Part shown: positions 25,838-33,551 of the stretch, in pieces
How positions within the stretch are numbered: position 1 is the stretch's first letter
Layout: every line of letters begins with the position of its first letter
NCBI RefSeq assembly: GCF_023155275.1
Contig: NZ_JALMUV010000021.1
Coordinates: forward strand, 55,757 to 119,756
Reading direction: 5' to 3'
Length of the DNA stretch: 64,000 nt
Source of the DNA: Streptomyces rhizoryzae
GTDB taxonomy: Bacteria > Actinomycetota > Actinomycetes > Streptomycetales > Streptomycetaceae
Notes under the pieces: generated by a model
Told to the model about the DNA's origin: nothing
The model's input: only the letters and a program-made list of their open reading frames with translations
Databases searched by the model: none
Translations under genes and position numbers: made by a program

Positions 25838-26181
25838 GCGGTCTCCCGCACCCGGCGCACGGCCTGGGCCAGCTGCTCGGCGGGGGCCGCTTTCACGTCA
25901 GCCCCGGCGTCGTCCGGGACGGCCGCGGCGGCGGCCCGCAGCGCTTCGGCGAGGTCGTGTCCGGCCACCGCCAGCTGGTCGCCGGCGGCGAACATCCCGG
26001 CGTCGGGGAACTCCCTGGGCGGCTCCCCGGGGCGCTCGATCAGCTGCGCACGGGTGGCCAACTCCCGGGCCAGCGCGAGCCCTTCGGCCGCGGCGCCGCG
26101 CCGCAGGGCGCTCTGCGGCAGCGCCCGGAGGCGGTCGGCGAGGGCGTCCACGGCGGTCTGCAAAGGCGTCACGTCAAGCAC
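25801..26181 (-). CDS. Small helical hypothetical protein
   Basis: 126 residues, ATG 26181. Ala/Leu/Arg-rich and predicted all-helical (LQTAVDALADRLRALP, LARELATRAQLIERPG, AAGDQLAVAGHDLAEALR). No motif recognised. Its 3' end overlaps the convergent neighbour by 37 bp, so the last dozen codons lie antisense to that gene. Coding status rests on length, a sensible start and helical periodicity; moderate certainty. Confidence 0.55.
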   Translation of the reverse strand: MLDVTPLQTAVDALADRLRALPQSALRRGAAAEGLALARELATRAQLIERPGEPPREFPDAGMFAAGDQLAVAGHDLAEALRAAAAAVPDDAGADVKAAPAEQLAQAVRRVRETAQSEAITRSARM

Positions 26182-26279
26182 GCCGCGAGCCTATGCGCAA
26201 CGCACGCGTGGTTGCCAACGCCGGAAGCCTCGGGCACGGTGAGCGGAAGAACCAGCATCGACCGCGTCCGGAGGCGCCG

Positions 26280-26507
26280 ATGTCTCAGTCCATCTCCGAA
26301 GAAACCCACCGGAACCTGCTCTCCCGGATCCCGCAGTGCACGGGCCGGGAAATCGCCGAATGGCTCCGCACCGTCGACGAAGGCCCCGCCCTCATCCGCT
26401 TCGACGAGAAGGTCAGCTGGCTGCGCGGCGCGCACAACCTCTCCTACGGCCACGCCAAGGCGATCGTCCATGAACACGATCTCCGGCGCGCGGCCCGCAA
26501 GTTCTGA
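26280..26507 (+). CDS. DUF4287-family protein
   Basis: 75 residues, ATG 26280. The whole chain matches the small DUF4287 type: SEETHRNLLSRIPQCTGREIAEWLRTVDE, then SWLRGAHNLSYGHAKAIVHEHDLRRA. The NLSYGHAKAIVHEHDL stretch is characteristic. Probably a small helical cytosolic protein; biochemical role unknown. It is followed 30 bp later by a strong terminator. Confidence 0.85.
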   Translation: MSQSISEETHRNLLSRIPQCTGREIAEWLRTVDEGPALIRFDEKVSWLRGAHNLSYGHAKAIVHEHDLRRAARKF

Positions 26508-26536
26508 CCCGGGCACGGGCCGCGCCCGGAAACGCG

Positions 26537-26572
26537 CGAGGGGCCCGCGGGCAGTCGCCCGCGGGCCCCTCG
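26537..26572. terminator. Perfect 16-bp hairpin terminator
   Basis: CGAGGGGCCCGCGGGC pairs with its exact complement across the loop AGTC. It separates the convergent DUF4287 and Bax1-I genes and can act in both directions. Confidence 0.85.
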
Positions 26573-26588
26573 TGTGCCGTACGGCGGA

Positions 26589-27437
26589 TCAGTCGCGCAG
26601 GATCGAGATCAGCCGCAGCATCTCCCAGTAGATCCACACCAGCGTCAGGGTCAGGCCGAACGCGGCCAGCCAGGACTCCTCGCGGGGCGCGCCGTAGGCG
26701 ACGCCGTCCTCGACCTGCTTGAAGTCCATGGCGAGGAACGCCGCGCCGAGCACGATGCCGACCACGCCGAAGAGGATGCCCAGACCGCCGCTGCGGAAGC
26801 CGAGGCCGTCACCCCCGCCGAACACCATGAACAGCACGTTGACCAGCGACAGCAGCACGAAGCCCAGCGCCGCGATCAGCACGAAGCGGGTGAACCGCTC
26901 GGTGACCCGGATGATCCGGGTCTTGTAGGCGATCAGGACGGCCACGAACACCGCCATCGTGCCCAGCACCGCCTGCATCGGGGCGCCGTTCATCTTCGGC
27001 AGGCCGTTGAGGTAGCCGCTGAGCGCGCCCAGGAAGACGCCCTCCAGCGCGGCGTAGCCCAGGATGAGCGCCGGGACCGGCTTGCGCAGGAAGGACTGGA
27101 TGAAGCCGAGCACGGTCGCGGCCAGGCCGGCGCCGATGGCGAAGGCGAGCTGCCCGGTGAGGAAGAGCCAGCCGACGGTGGCGCCGACGACGACCGTCCC
27201 GAGCGTCAGGCCGGTGCGCGTGACGACGTCGTCCATCGTCATCGGGCGGGTCTGCGGGGTGTACTGCGGTGCGTACTGGGGCGTCTGGGTGGCGTACGGG
27301 TTGCTTCCGGCGTACGGGTTCGCTCCGGCGTAGGGGTTGGCTGCGGGGCCCCCGGCCTGCGGCGGCGCATCGAAGCCCGCGTAGCCGGTGCCGCGGCTGA
27401 AGCCCCGCCGCGAGAAGACCGGGTTGCTGCTCCTCAT
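26589..27437 (-). CDS. Bax1-I/YccA-family membrane protein
   Basis: 282 residues from ATG 27437 with GGAGGAGTGAG ahead. The soluble N-terminus of about 70 residues carries a repeat of NPYAG (ANPYAGSNPYATQTPQYAPQ). Seven hydrophobic helices follow (TGLTLGTVVVGATVGWLFL through WLAAFGLTLTLVWIYWEML), ending in LRLISILRD. This is the YccA/Bax-inhibitor-1 family, thought to be pH-sensitive calcium-leak channels; the role in Streptomyces is unknown. Stands alone on the minus strand. Confidence 0.9.
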   Translation of the reverse strand: MRSSNPVFSRRGFSRGTGYAGFDAPPQAGGPAANPYAGANPYAGSNPYATQTPQYAPQYTPQTRPMTMDDVVTRTGLTLGTVVVGATVGWLFLTGQLAFAIGAGLAATVLGFIQSFLRKPVPALILGYAALEGVFLGALSGYLNGLPKMNGAPMQAVLGTMAVFVAVLIAYKTRIIRVTERFTRFVLIAALGFVLLSLVNVLFMVFGGGDGLGFRSGGLGILFGVVGIVLGAAFLAMDFKQVEDGVAYGAPREESWLAAFGLTLTLVWIYWEMLRLISILRD

Positions 27438-27986
27438 CTCACTCCTCCATGGCCGCCCTGCGCGGCCTTGTCGCAAGCGTAATGGCTTGGCAAAGACACG
27501 TCTCTCGTCCTTGGGCAGGATCTTCCCCTGATACCCGGACGACACGTCCTCCGCATGGAGGACGTACGGCGCGGCCCGGAGGTGCCCGCGGGGGCGGACC
27601 GGGTGCCGGCCGCGATGCCTTCGTCACAGCTGCCGCTGTGTCATGTGCCACTCCCCGGGCCGGGGCACCGGCCGGAACGGGCCGTCAGATCGTCCGGACA
27701 AAATCCGGGTAATCGATCTTTTCCCGTCGCCGTCGAACGCGCTTTTCCCCGCTCCGTCAACTGCGGGACCCCGGGGTCACCGGCATGATCCGAATCCGAT
27801 AAAAGTCTGGTGCCCGCGCCCGGACGCAACCGATTGACCAGAGCCGTCGTCATACCTGCTGGCCGACACCTGCCCTTCGCCGGACGGCACCCGTCACCGG
27901 TGGTAGCCGCCCGGGTGCGGGGGGTCGTAATCCCCCACTCTAGATGGGGTTATTCTGGCCGGAAACAGCAGCGAAAGAGGGTTGAG
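27438..27986. promoter_or_regulatory. Divergent 549-bp region between Bax1-I and glycosyltransferase
   Basis: No gene found. A 22-bp palindrome sits at 27544-27565. Near the glycosyltransferase start a CCCC-ACTCTAGAT-GGGG repeat (about 27936-27952) and an AT-richer TTATTCTGG probably mark its promoter. Confidence 0.45.
27544..27565. promoter_or_regulatory. 22-bp palindrome
   Basis: ACGTCCTCC-GCAT-GGAGGACGT: two perfect 9-bp arms about a 4-nt centre, 107 bp upstream of the Bax1-I start. It looks more like an operator than a terminator because it lies between two divergent genes. Confidence 0.5.
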
Positions 27987-30842
27987 GTGCCTGTGCCTGA
28001 CGTCTCAGTAGTCGTCATTGTCTACAACGACGCCGACCGGTTGCCGACCGCGGTCCAGTCCGTGCTGGATCAGACACTCCGGGACGTCGAGGTGGTGATC
28101 GTCGACGATTGCAGCACCGACCGTTCTTTCGAGGTCGCGCAGGAGCTGGCGGCCACCCATCCCGAGCGGGTCAGGGCCTTCCAGCTGCCGGAGAACAGCG
28201 GCGCCGGCGGAGAACCGCGGAACCTCGGCATTCAGCACACCCGGGGACAGTACGTCATGTTCCTGGACAGCGATGACGTCCTGGAGCACAACGCCTGCCG
28301 CAATTTGCTGGAGGCCGCCGAGGAAACCCGCGCGGACATCGTCTCCGGTCTGTGCGTCCGGGTCCACAAGGACACCCGGAACCAGAAGCGCGACGAGTGG
28401 TACGCCTGGCTGTATTCCACGACGCGGACCCTGGAGTCCGTCACGGAATTGCCGGACCTTTTCGTGTGGGACACCCTCTCCACCAACAAGTGCTACCGGC
28501 GTGAATTCCTCATCGAGAACGATCTCCGCTTCCCCAAGGGGATGTTCTACGAGGACCTGATGTTTATCGCCGACGCCTATCTGGCGGCGGAGCGCATCAC
28601 CCTGATCCCCAATCAGGTCTACTTCTGGAACGTCTTCGAGAAGGCCGCCGTGAAGTCGGTGACGAACCGGCGCCACGAAATGACGAACTACACCCACCGG
28701 CTGGAGATCCACCGGCGGATCGACGCGCTGCTGGCCGAGCGCGGGCTCACCGAGATGAAGCTCGCCAAGGACGTCAAATTCCTCAAGCACGACCTGGTGC
28801 TCCACCTGCGGGACCTCCCCTTCCGGGACGAGGCGTACCGCCAGGAGTTCGCCGAGCTCTCCCGGGAGTACCTCGCGGGCATCGCCCCGGAGGCGTACGA
28901 GCGGGTGCTGCCCATTCAGGCGATCTGCGCCTACCTGCTCCAGAAGGGCGACTGGGAGAACCTCATCCCGGCCGTCGACACCCTGATCAACCGGGACAAG
29001 CTCTCCTCCCGGCTGGCCGAGCACGAGGGCCGGATCTACTGGTGCGACGGGCACCTCGACGACCCGTTCGGCCGCCGGGTGCTGGACGTGACCGACCTCG
29101 GCTACCACGAGAAGCCGGTCAACCAGCTGTTCCTGCGCAACCAGCTCACCCGCTTCGCCGAGTCCGGCAGCACGGTCACCCTGGCCGGGCGGATCATCAA
29201 CCCCCTTGGGGCGATCCCCGAGGGCGCCAAGCTCTCCGGCGAGCTGGAGTTCAGCGCCCGCCGCCGCAGCCTGCAGTCCTTCACCTTCCCGGTGCGGACG
29301 CTGCGCCACGAGGGCGACGCCGTGGTGTGGGAGACCGCCGCCGACCTCACCGCGGGCCTGCGCCCGCTGGGCATCGTCGACACCATCTGGGACGTCCGGC
29401 TGCGACTGAAGGCCGACGGCGCGGTCACCACCTCCCGGCTCACCGTCGCCGACACCGAGCTGGCCGGCGGCCCGCTGCCGGTGCGGCCGCGGCTGACCCG
29501 GATGGTCGCCGACCACGTCGAGCCGCACGTCTCCGCCAAGGGGCACCTGGCGTTCCGGCTGATCAGCGAGAGCGCCGGCGCCGAGCGGGTCCAGGACCTC
29601 ATCGCCAAGGGCGTGCAGGGCAAGCCGGGCACGCTGGCCAAGGCCGGCTACCGCAAGGCCAAGGCGCTGCGCAAGACGCTCACCTCGGGGGACACCAAGC
29701 TCAAGGCGTACCACGAGGTCTTCAGCCGGCTGCCGATCAAGAAGCGCACGGTGGTCTTCGAGAGCCACCTCGGCAAGCAGTACAGCGACAGCCCGCGCGC
29801 GATCTACGAGGAGATGCGCCGGCAGGGCCTCCAGTTCGAGGCGATCTGGTCCTACGCCGGGTCCCCCAAGGACTTCCCCAAGGACGCCACCCTGGTCAAG
29901 CGCTGGTCGCTGCCCTACCTGAAGGCGCTCGCGCAGGCCGAGTTCTGGGTGGACAACCAGAGCTACCCGCTGAAGCTGTCCAAGCGCCCCGAGACCACCT
30001 ACATCCAGACCTGGCACGGTTCGGCGCTGAAGAACATGGGCTTCGACCAGCCCTCGCTCAAGGCGCAGACCCGCCAGCAGCAGGCCGAGCAGCAGCGCTC
30101 CCTGGACCGCTTCGACCGCTTCCTGTGCCGGACCGAGCACGACGCCCGCACGCTGGCCAAGGCGTTCCGCCTGAAGGAGAAGACGCTGCTGCGGGTGGGC
30201 TACCCGCGCAACGACGCGCTGGTGCGGGCGCGGCTGCGGGAGGCCGAGACCGGCCACCGGGAGCGCGGTCCGCTCGCGGCGGAGCTGGGCATTCCGGACG
30301 ACCGGAAGGTGCTGCTGTACGCGCCGACGTTCCGGAAGGCGGGCGGCCGGCACGGCCGGTTCGCGCTGCCCTTCGACGTGGAGCGGTTCGCCGACGAGTT
30401 CGGTGACCGCTACGTCCTCCTGGTCCGCTCGCACTACCTCAACCACGTGGTGCTGCCGCCGACCGTGCGCGGCCGGGTCATCGACGTCTCGGCGCGCCAC
30501 GACATCACCCCGATCCTGGAGCTGGCCGACGGCCTGGTGACGGACTATTCGTCGGTGATGTTCGACTACGCGCTGCTGGACCGGCCGCTGATGTTCTTCA
30601 CCTACGACTACGACGAATACGTCCACGAGGGCCGCGGAACGTACTTCGATCTGCTGGAACACGCACCGGGTCCGGTCGTGCGCACCGAGGAGGATTTCTT
30701 CGAGGCGATGGCGTCTTTCGAGTCGCAGCAGGCGGAATACGCCAAGGACCGCAAGGAATTCGTGGCCAAGTTCGGGGAATACGACCGGGGCGACGCCGCA
30801 CAGAGCATCGTCGACCAGTTCTTTGCGCAGTGGAGCCGTTGA
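27987..30842 (+). CDS. GT2 glycosyltransferase fused to CDP-glycerol glycerophosphotransferase
   Basis: 951 residues from GTG 27987 (GAAAGAGG ahead). Residues 1-330: GT-A family 2 transferase with SVVVIVYNDADRLPTAVQS, VVIVDDCSTDRSFEVA and the metal motif MFLDSDDVLE. A middle region of about 270 residues is beta-rich. The C-terminal 360 residues are TagF/TagB-like: KKRTVVFESHLGKQYSDSPR, TYIQTWHGSALKNMGFD, LLYAPTFRKAGG, and LVTDYSSVMFDYALLDRP with the catalytic His of TWHGS. It should build or extend a poly(glycerol/polyol phosphate) wall teichoic-type polymer at the membrane. The stop shares one base with the next start. Confidence 0.92.
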   Translation: MPVPDVSVVVIVYNDADRLPTAVQSVLDQTLRDVEVVIVDDCSTDRSFEVAQELAATHPERVRAFQLPENSGAGGEPRNLGIQHTRGQYVMFLDSDDVLEHNACRNLLEAAEETRADIVSGLCVRVHKDTRNQKRDEWYAWLYSTTRTLESVTELPDLFVWDTLSTNKCYRREFLIENDLRFPKGMFYEDLMFIADAYLAAERITLIPNQVYFWNVFEKAAVKSVTNRRHEMTNYTHRLEIHRRIDALLAERGLTEMKLAKDVKFLKHDLVLHLRDLPFRDEAYRQEFAELSREYLAGIAPEAYERVLPIQAICAYLLQKGDWENLIPAVDTLINRDKLSSRLAEHEGRIYWCDGHLDDPFGRRVLDVTDLGYHEKPVNQLFLRNQLTRFAESGSTVTLAGRIINPLGAIPEGAKLSGELEFSARRRSLQSFTFPVRTLRHEGDAVVWETAADLTAGLRPLGIVDTIWDVRLRLKADGAVTTSRLTVADTELAGGPLPVRPRLTRMVADHVEPHVSAKGHLAFRLISESAGAERVQDLIAKGVQGKPGTLAKAGYRKAKALRKTLTSGDTKLKAYHEVFSRLPIKKRTVVFESHLGKQYSDSPRAIYEEMRRQGLQFEAIWSYAGSPKDFPKDATLVKRWSLPYLKALAQAEFWVDNQSYPLKLSKRPETTYIQTWHGSALKNMGFDQPSLKAQTRQQQAEQQRSLDRFDRFLCRTEHDARTLAKAFRLKEKTLLRVGYPRNDALVRARLREAETGHRERGPLAAELGIPDDRKVLLYAPTFRKAGGRHGRFALPFDVERFADEFGDRYVLLVRSHYLNHVVLPPTVRGRVIDVSARHDITPILELADGLVTDYSSVMFDYALLDRPLMFFTYDYDEYVHEGRGTYFDLLEHAPGPVVRTEEDFFEAMASFESQQAEYAKDRKEFVAKFGEYDRGDAAQSIVDQFFAQWSR

Positions 30843-32011
30843 TGACCAAGTCGAACGCAGCCGGGCCGCGGGACATCTTCTTCGTCTCCAACAGCGTCAA
30901 CGAGCTGGGCGGCATCACCAGTTGGTCGCACCAGATGGCGCGCCTGTTCGCGGAGCGGGGCCACCGGGTGCACGTCATCGGGATCGTGCCGCCGCCCGAG
31001 GGCCGGGTCCACGAACTGGGCCCCGACCTGCCCTACGAGACCACCACGCTCTACGACGTCCACCCGCCGAGCGTCCGCCCGGTGCGCGGTCTGAAGGACC
31101 GGCTGAACGTCGTCGAGCAGCGCCGCCGGGCCGCCCGCGAGGCCGGGATGCACGAGCAGGCGGCGAAGCTGACCGCGCTGTTCCGGGCCGCGCGGCCGGG
31201 CGGCGTGGTGATCGTCACGCAGGTGTGGGCGATGGAGTGGGTGGCGCTGGCCGACACGGCCGGGCTGCCGGTCATCGGGATGAGCCACGAGTCGTTCGAG
31301 ACCTGCCGCAAGTCGTCCCGGTTCGCCCGTGTCAAGCGCTTTTACCAGGACGTCGACCGGATGCTGCCGCTCACCCGGGAGGACGCCGACAAGTGGATCC
31401 GGCAGCGGATGGACAACGTCGGCTTCATGCCCAACCCGCTGCCCTTCTTCCCCGACGTCCCCTCGGACCGCTCGCGCAAGGTGGTGGCCAGCATCGGCCG
31501 GCTCCACGAGGAGAAGGGCGTGGACCTGCTCCTGGAGGCGTGGGCGCGCATCGCGCCGCAGCACCCGGACTGGACGCTGCGGATCTACGGCTCCGGCGAG
31601 GAGGCCGAGGCGCTGCGCAAGCAGGCGGCCGAGCTGGGGGTGGCCGATTCGGTCGAGTGGATGGGGCGGACCGGCGATGTGGCCGGTGCACTGCGGGAGA
31701 GCGCGGTCTTCGCGCTGAGCTCGCGCGGTGAGGGCTTCCCGCTGGCCCCGATGGAGGCGATGGCCACCGCGGTGCCGTGTGTGGCGTTCGACGTGGCGCC
31801 GGGCGTCCGCGAGATCATCACGGACGGCACCGACGGCCTGCTGGCCCCGCCCGGCAACGTCACCGAATTCGCCCGCCACCTCGACACGCTGATGTCGGAC
31901 AAGGAGCTGCGGGACCGGATGGGCGAGGCCGCCCGGGAGAACATCCAGCGGTTCTCCACCGACGAGATCGTGGCCCGCTGGGAGGCGCTGTTCGCGCTCG
32001 TGGAGCGCTGA
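30842..32011 (+). CDS. GT4-family glycosyltransferase
   Basis: 389 residues. ATG 30842 overlaps the preceding TGA by one base, so expression is coupled. GT-B fold: N-terminal donor-side glycine loop NELGGITSWSHQMARLFAERG, IGRLHEEKGVDLLLEAW, and the C-terminal EX7E site RGEGFPLAPMEAMATAVP. Probably adds sugars to the polymer made by the fused enzyme upstream. Substrate unknown. It ends 20 bp before a 17-bp-stem terminator. Confidence 0.9.
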   Translation: MTKSNAAGPRDIFFVSNSVNELGGITSWSHQMARLFAERGHRVHVIGIVPPPEGRVHELGPDLPYETTTLYDVHPPSVRPVRGLKDRLNVVEQRRRAAREAGMHEQAAKLTALFRAARPGGVVIVTQVWAMEWVALADTAGLPVIGMSHESFETCRKSSRFARVKRFYQDVDRMLPLTREDADKWIRQRMDNVGFMPNPLPFFPDVPSDRSRKVVASIGRLHEEKGVDLLLEAWARIAPQHPDWTLRIYGSGEEAEALRKQAAELGVADSVEWMGRTGDVAGALRESAVFALSSRGEGFPLAPMEAMATAVPCVAFDVAPGVREIITDGTDGLLAPPGNVTEFARHLDTLMSDKELRDRMGEAARENIQRFSTDEIVARWEALFALVER

Positions 32012-32030
32012 GCGGACGGACCGGCAATAC

Positions 32031-32068
32031 GCGGCGGGGCCGCCGGGAAAACCCGGCGGCCCCGCCGC
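32031..32068. terminator. 17-bp perfect hairpin after glycosyltransferase operon
   Basis: GCGGCGGGGCCGCCGGG pairs with its exact complement over an AAAA loop. Directly beyond it on the bldA side is the palindrome TTGAATATTCAA (32077-32088). The hairpin may terminate both the glycosyltransferase operon and, read backwards, the bldA transcript. Confidence 0.85.
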
Positions 32069-32125
32069 GGAATATGTTGAATATTCAAGGTATATACGGG
32101 TCCTTGTCCCGCTGCCCGCGGGAAG

Positions 32126-32207
32126 TGCCCGGAGCCGGACTTGAACCGGCACGGCCCGTAGGCCAGCGAGGTTTAAGCTCGCCGTGTCTGCATTCCACCA
32201 TCCGGGC
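32126..32207 (-). tRNA. bldA: tRNA-Leu(UAA), the bldA developmental tRNA
   Basis: 82 nt on the minus strand. The acceptor stem GCCCGGA pairs with TCCGGGC, discriminator A; CCA is not encoded. The anticodon stem-loop GCGAG-CTTAAAC-CTCGC gives anticodon UAA, reading the rare codon UUA. A long variable arm (GGCCTACGGGCC) and T-loop GGTTCAAGTCC are class II leucine features. The sequence matches bldA as I remember it. In Streptomyces this tRNA gates translation of TTA-containing developmental and antibiotic regulators. I saw no in-frame TTA codon on a quick reading of the genes in this window. Confidence 0.97.
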
Positions 32208-32684
32208 TTGGGGTCCCCCATGCCGCCTCATAGAAGGCAGCACGAGCGTAGCCCGCAGCGCACGACGCAGATCGGCCGCTCATCCCGAGGTTGTCTTATT
32301 TTATTGGCAACTGAGGGACCATCAGCGCCCGGCAGGGCCCCCGGCACATGCCTGATGCCCATGTTCGCGGTGGACCACCGGGGCGGAATTGGTGTCTGAA
32401 TTGACGGAAACTCGACGCCTGCGCGACGGGGCTCCGACGCCCCTCCCGGCCCCCTGCGCACCCCCCGGCGGCCGCCCCGGAAGGGCCTTTGGCCTCAGGG
32501 GTGCCCCTCCTACCCAGGGATGACAGGGCCCGGCGGGCTAATCCCTGGGAGTGGTTCCAGGACGGTCACACGGGTTGACGTCCAAAACGGAGAGCTGCCG
32601 GACGATGGAGACGAAGTTCCCGCCCGACCCGCCGCTTCGCCGGCACCGGGCGGCCGTCCCTCACCCCGACAGGAGCCCCTTCCC
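32208..32684. promoter_or_regulatory. 477-bp region upstream of bldA and the ABC operon
   Basis: Divergent control region. Near 32290-32315 there is an AT-rich patch (CTTATTTTATTGG), probably part of the bldA promoter reading leftward. Further right is a 9-bp-arm inverted repeat (32513-32549). TTGACG at about 32575 may be a -35 box for the ABC genes. No gene seen. Confidence 0.45.
32513..32549 (+). promoter_or_regulatory. Inverted repeat before ABC/FtsX operon
   Basis: CCCAGGGAT (32513-32521) and ATCCCTGGG (32541-32549), perfect 9-bp arms with a 19-nt spacer, 136 bp ahead of the ATPase gene. Candidate operator or leader hairpin. Confidence 0.45.
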
Positions 32685-33497
32685 GTGAGCACCACCCACT
32701 TCGGCGCCCCCTCCGCCGCCCGCAGCACCGCGGTGGCCGCCCGCGCCACGGATCTCACCAAGGTCTACGGACACGGCGAGACCCAGGTGGTCGCGCTGGA
32801 CGCGGTGTCCGTCGAGTTCCGGCAGGGCCACTTCACCGCGATCATGGGCCCCTCCGGGTCCGGCAAGTCCACGCTGATGCACTGCATGGCCGGGCTGGAC
32901 ACGATCTCCGGCGGCTCCGCCCGGATCGGCGAGACCGAGCTGACCGGGCTCAAGGACAAGAAGCTCACCCAGCTGCGCCGCGACAAGATCGGTTTCGTCT
33001 TCCAGGCGTTCAACCTCCTCCCGACGCTGACCGCGCTGGAGAACATCACCCTCCCCATGGACATCGCCGGCCGGAAGCCGGACCGCGCCTGGCTGGACCG
33101 GGTGGTGACGACCGTCGGCCTGTCCGGCCGGCTCAAGCACCGGCCGAGCCAGCTCTCCGGCGGCCAGCAGCAGCGCGTGGCGGTGGCCCGCGCCCTGGCC
33201 TCCCGGCCGGAGATCATCTTCGCCGACGAGCCCACCGGCAACCTCGACTCCCGCTCCGGCGCCGAAGTCCTCGGCTTCCTGCGCAACTCCGTACGTGAGC
33301 TGGGCCAGACGGTGGTGATGGTGACCCACGACCCGGTCGCGGCGTCCTACGCGGACCGCGTGATATTCCTCGCCGACGGCCGGATCGTCGACGACATGCC
33401 CGACCCCACCGCCGAGGGCGTGCTGGAGCGCATGCGGCGCTTCCCCGGAGGACGCCCCCAGGCCCCCGGCGCCGACGCCGAGGACCGCGTCGGCTGA
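32685..33497 (+). CDS. MacB/LolD-like ABC transporter ATP-binding protein
   Basis: 270 residues. GTG 32685 with AGGAG 9 bp ahead; a longer upstream frame has no site. Walker A AIMGPSGSGKSTLMHCMAGL, Q-loop IGFVFQAFNLLPTLT, signature PSQLSGGQQQRVAVARAL, Walker B EIIFADEPTGNLDSRSG, switch His VMVTHDPVAASYAD. The LDAVSVEF and DEPTGNLDS forms are typical of ATPases that serve FtsX-like permeases. The partner permease follows 54 bp downstream. Confidence 0.93.
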   Translation: MSTTHFGAPSAARSTAVAARATDLTKVYGHGETQVVALDAVSVEFRQGHFTAIMGPSGSGKSTLMHCMAGLDTISGGSARIGETELTGLKDKKLTQLRRDKIGFVFQAFNLLPTLTALENITLPMDIAGRKPDRAWLDRVVTTVGLSGRLKHRPSQLSGGQQQRVAVARALASRPEIIFADEPTGNLDSRSGAEVLGFLRNSVRELGQTVVMVTHDPVAASYADRVIFLADGRIVDDMPDPTAEGVLERMRRFPGGRPQAPGADAEDRVG

Positions 33498-33551
33498 CCG
33501 GCAGCAGCCGCCTCCCCCACCCCGGACCACTCCTCCAGGACTGACCCACCC

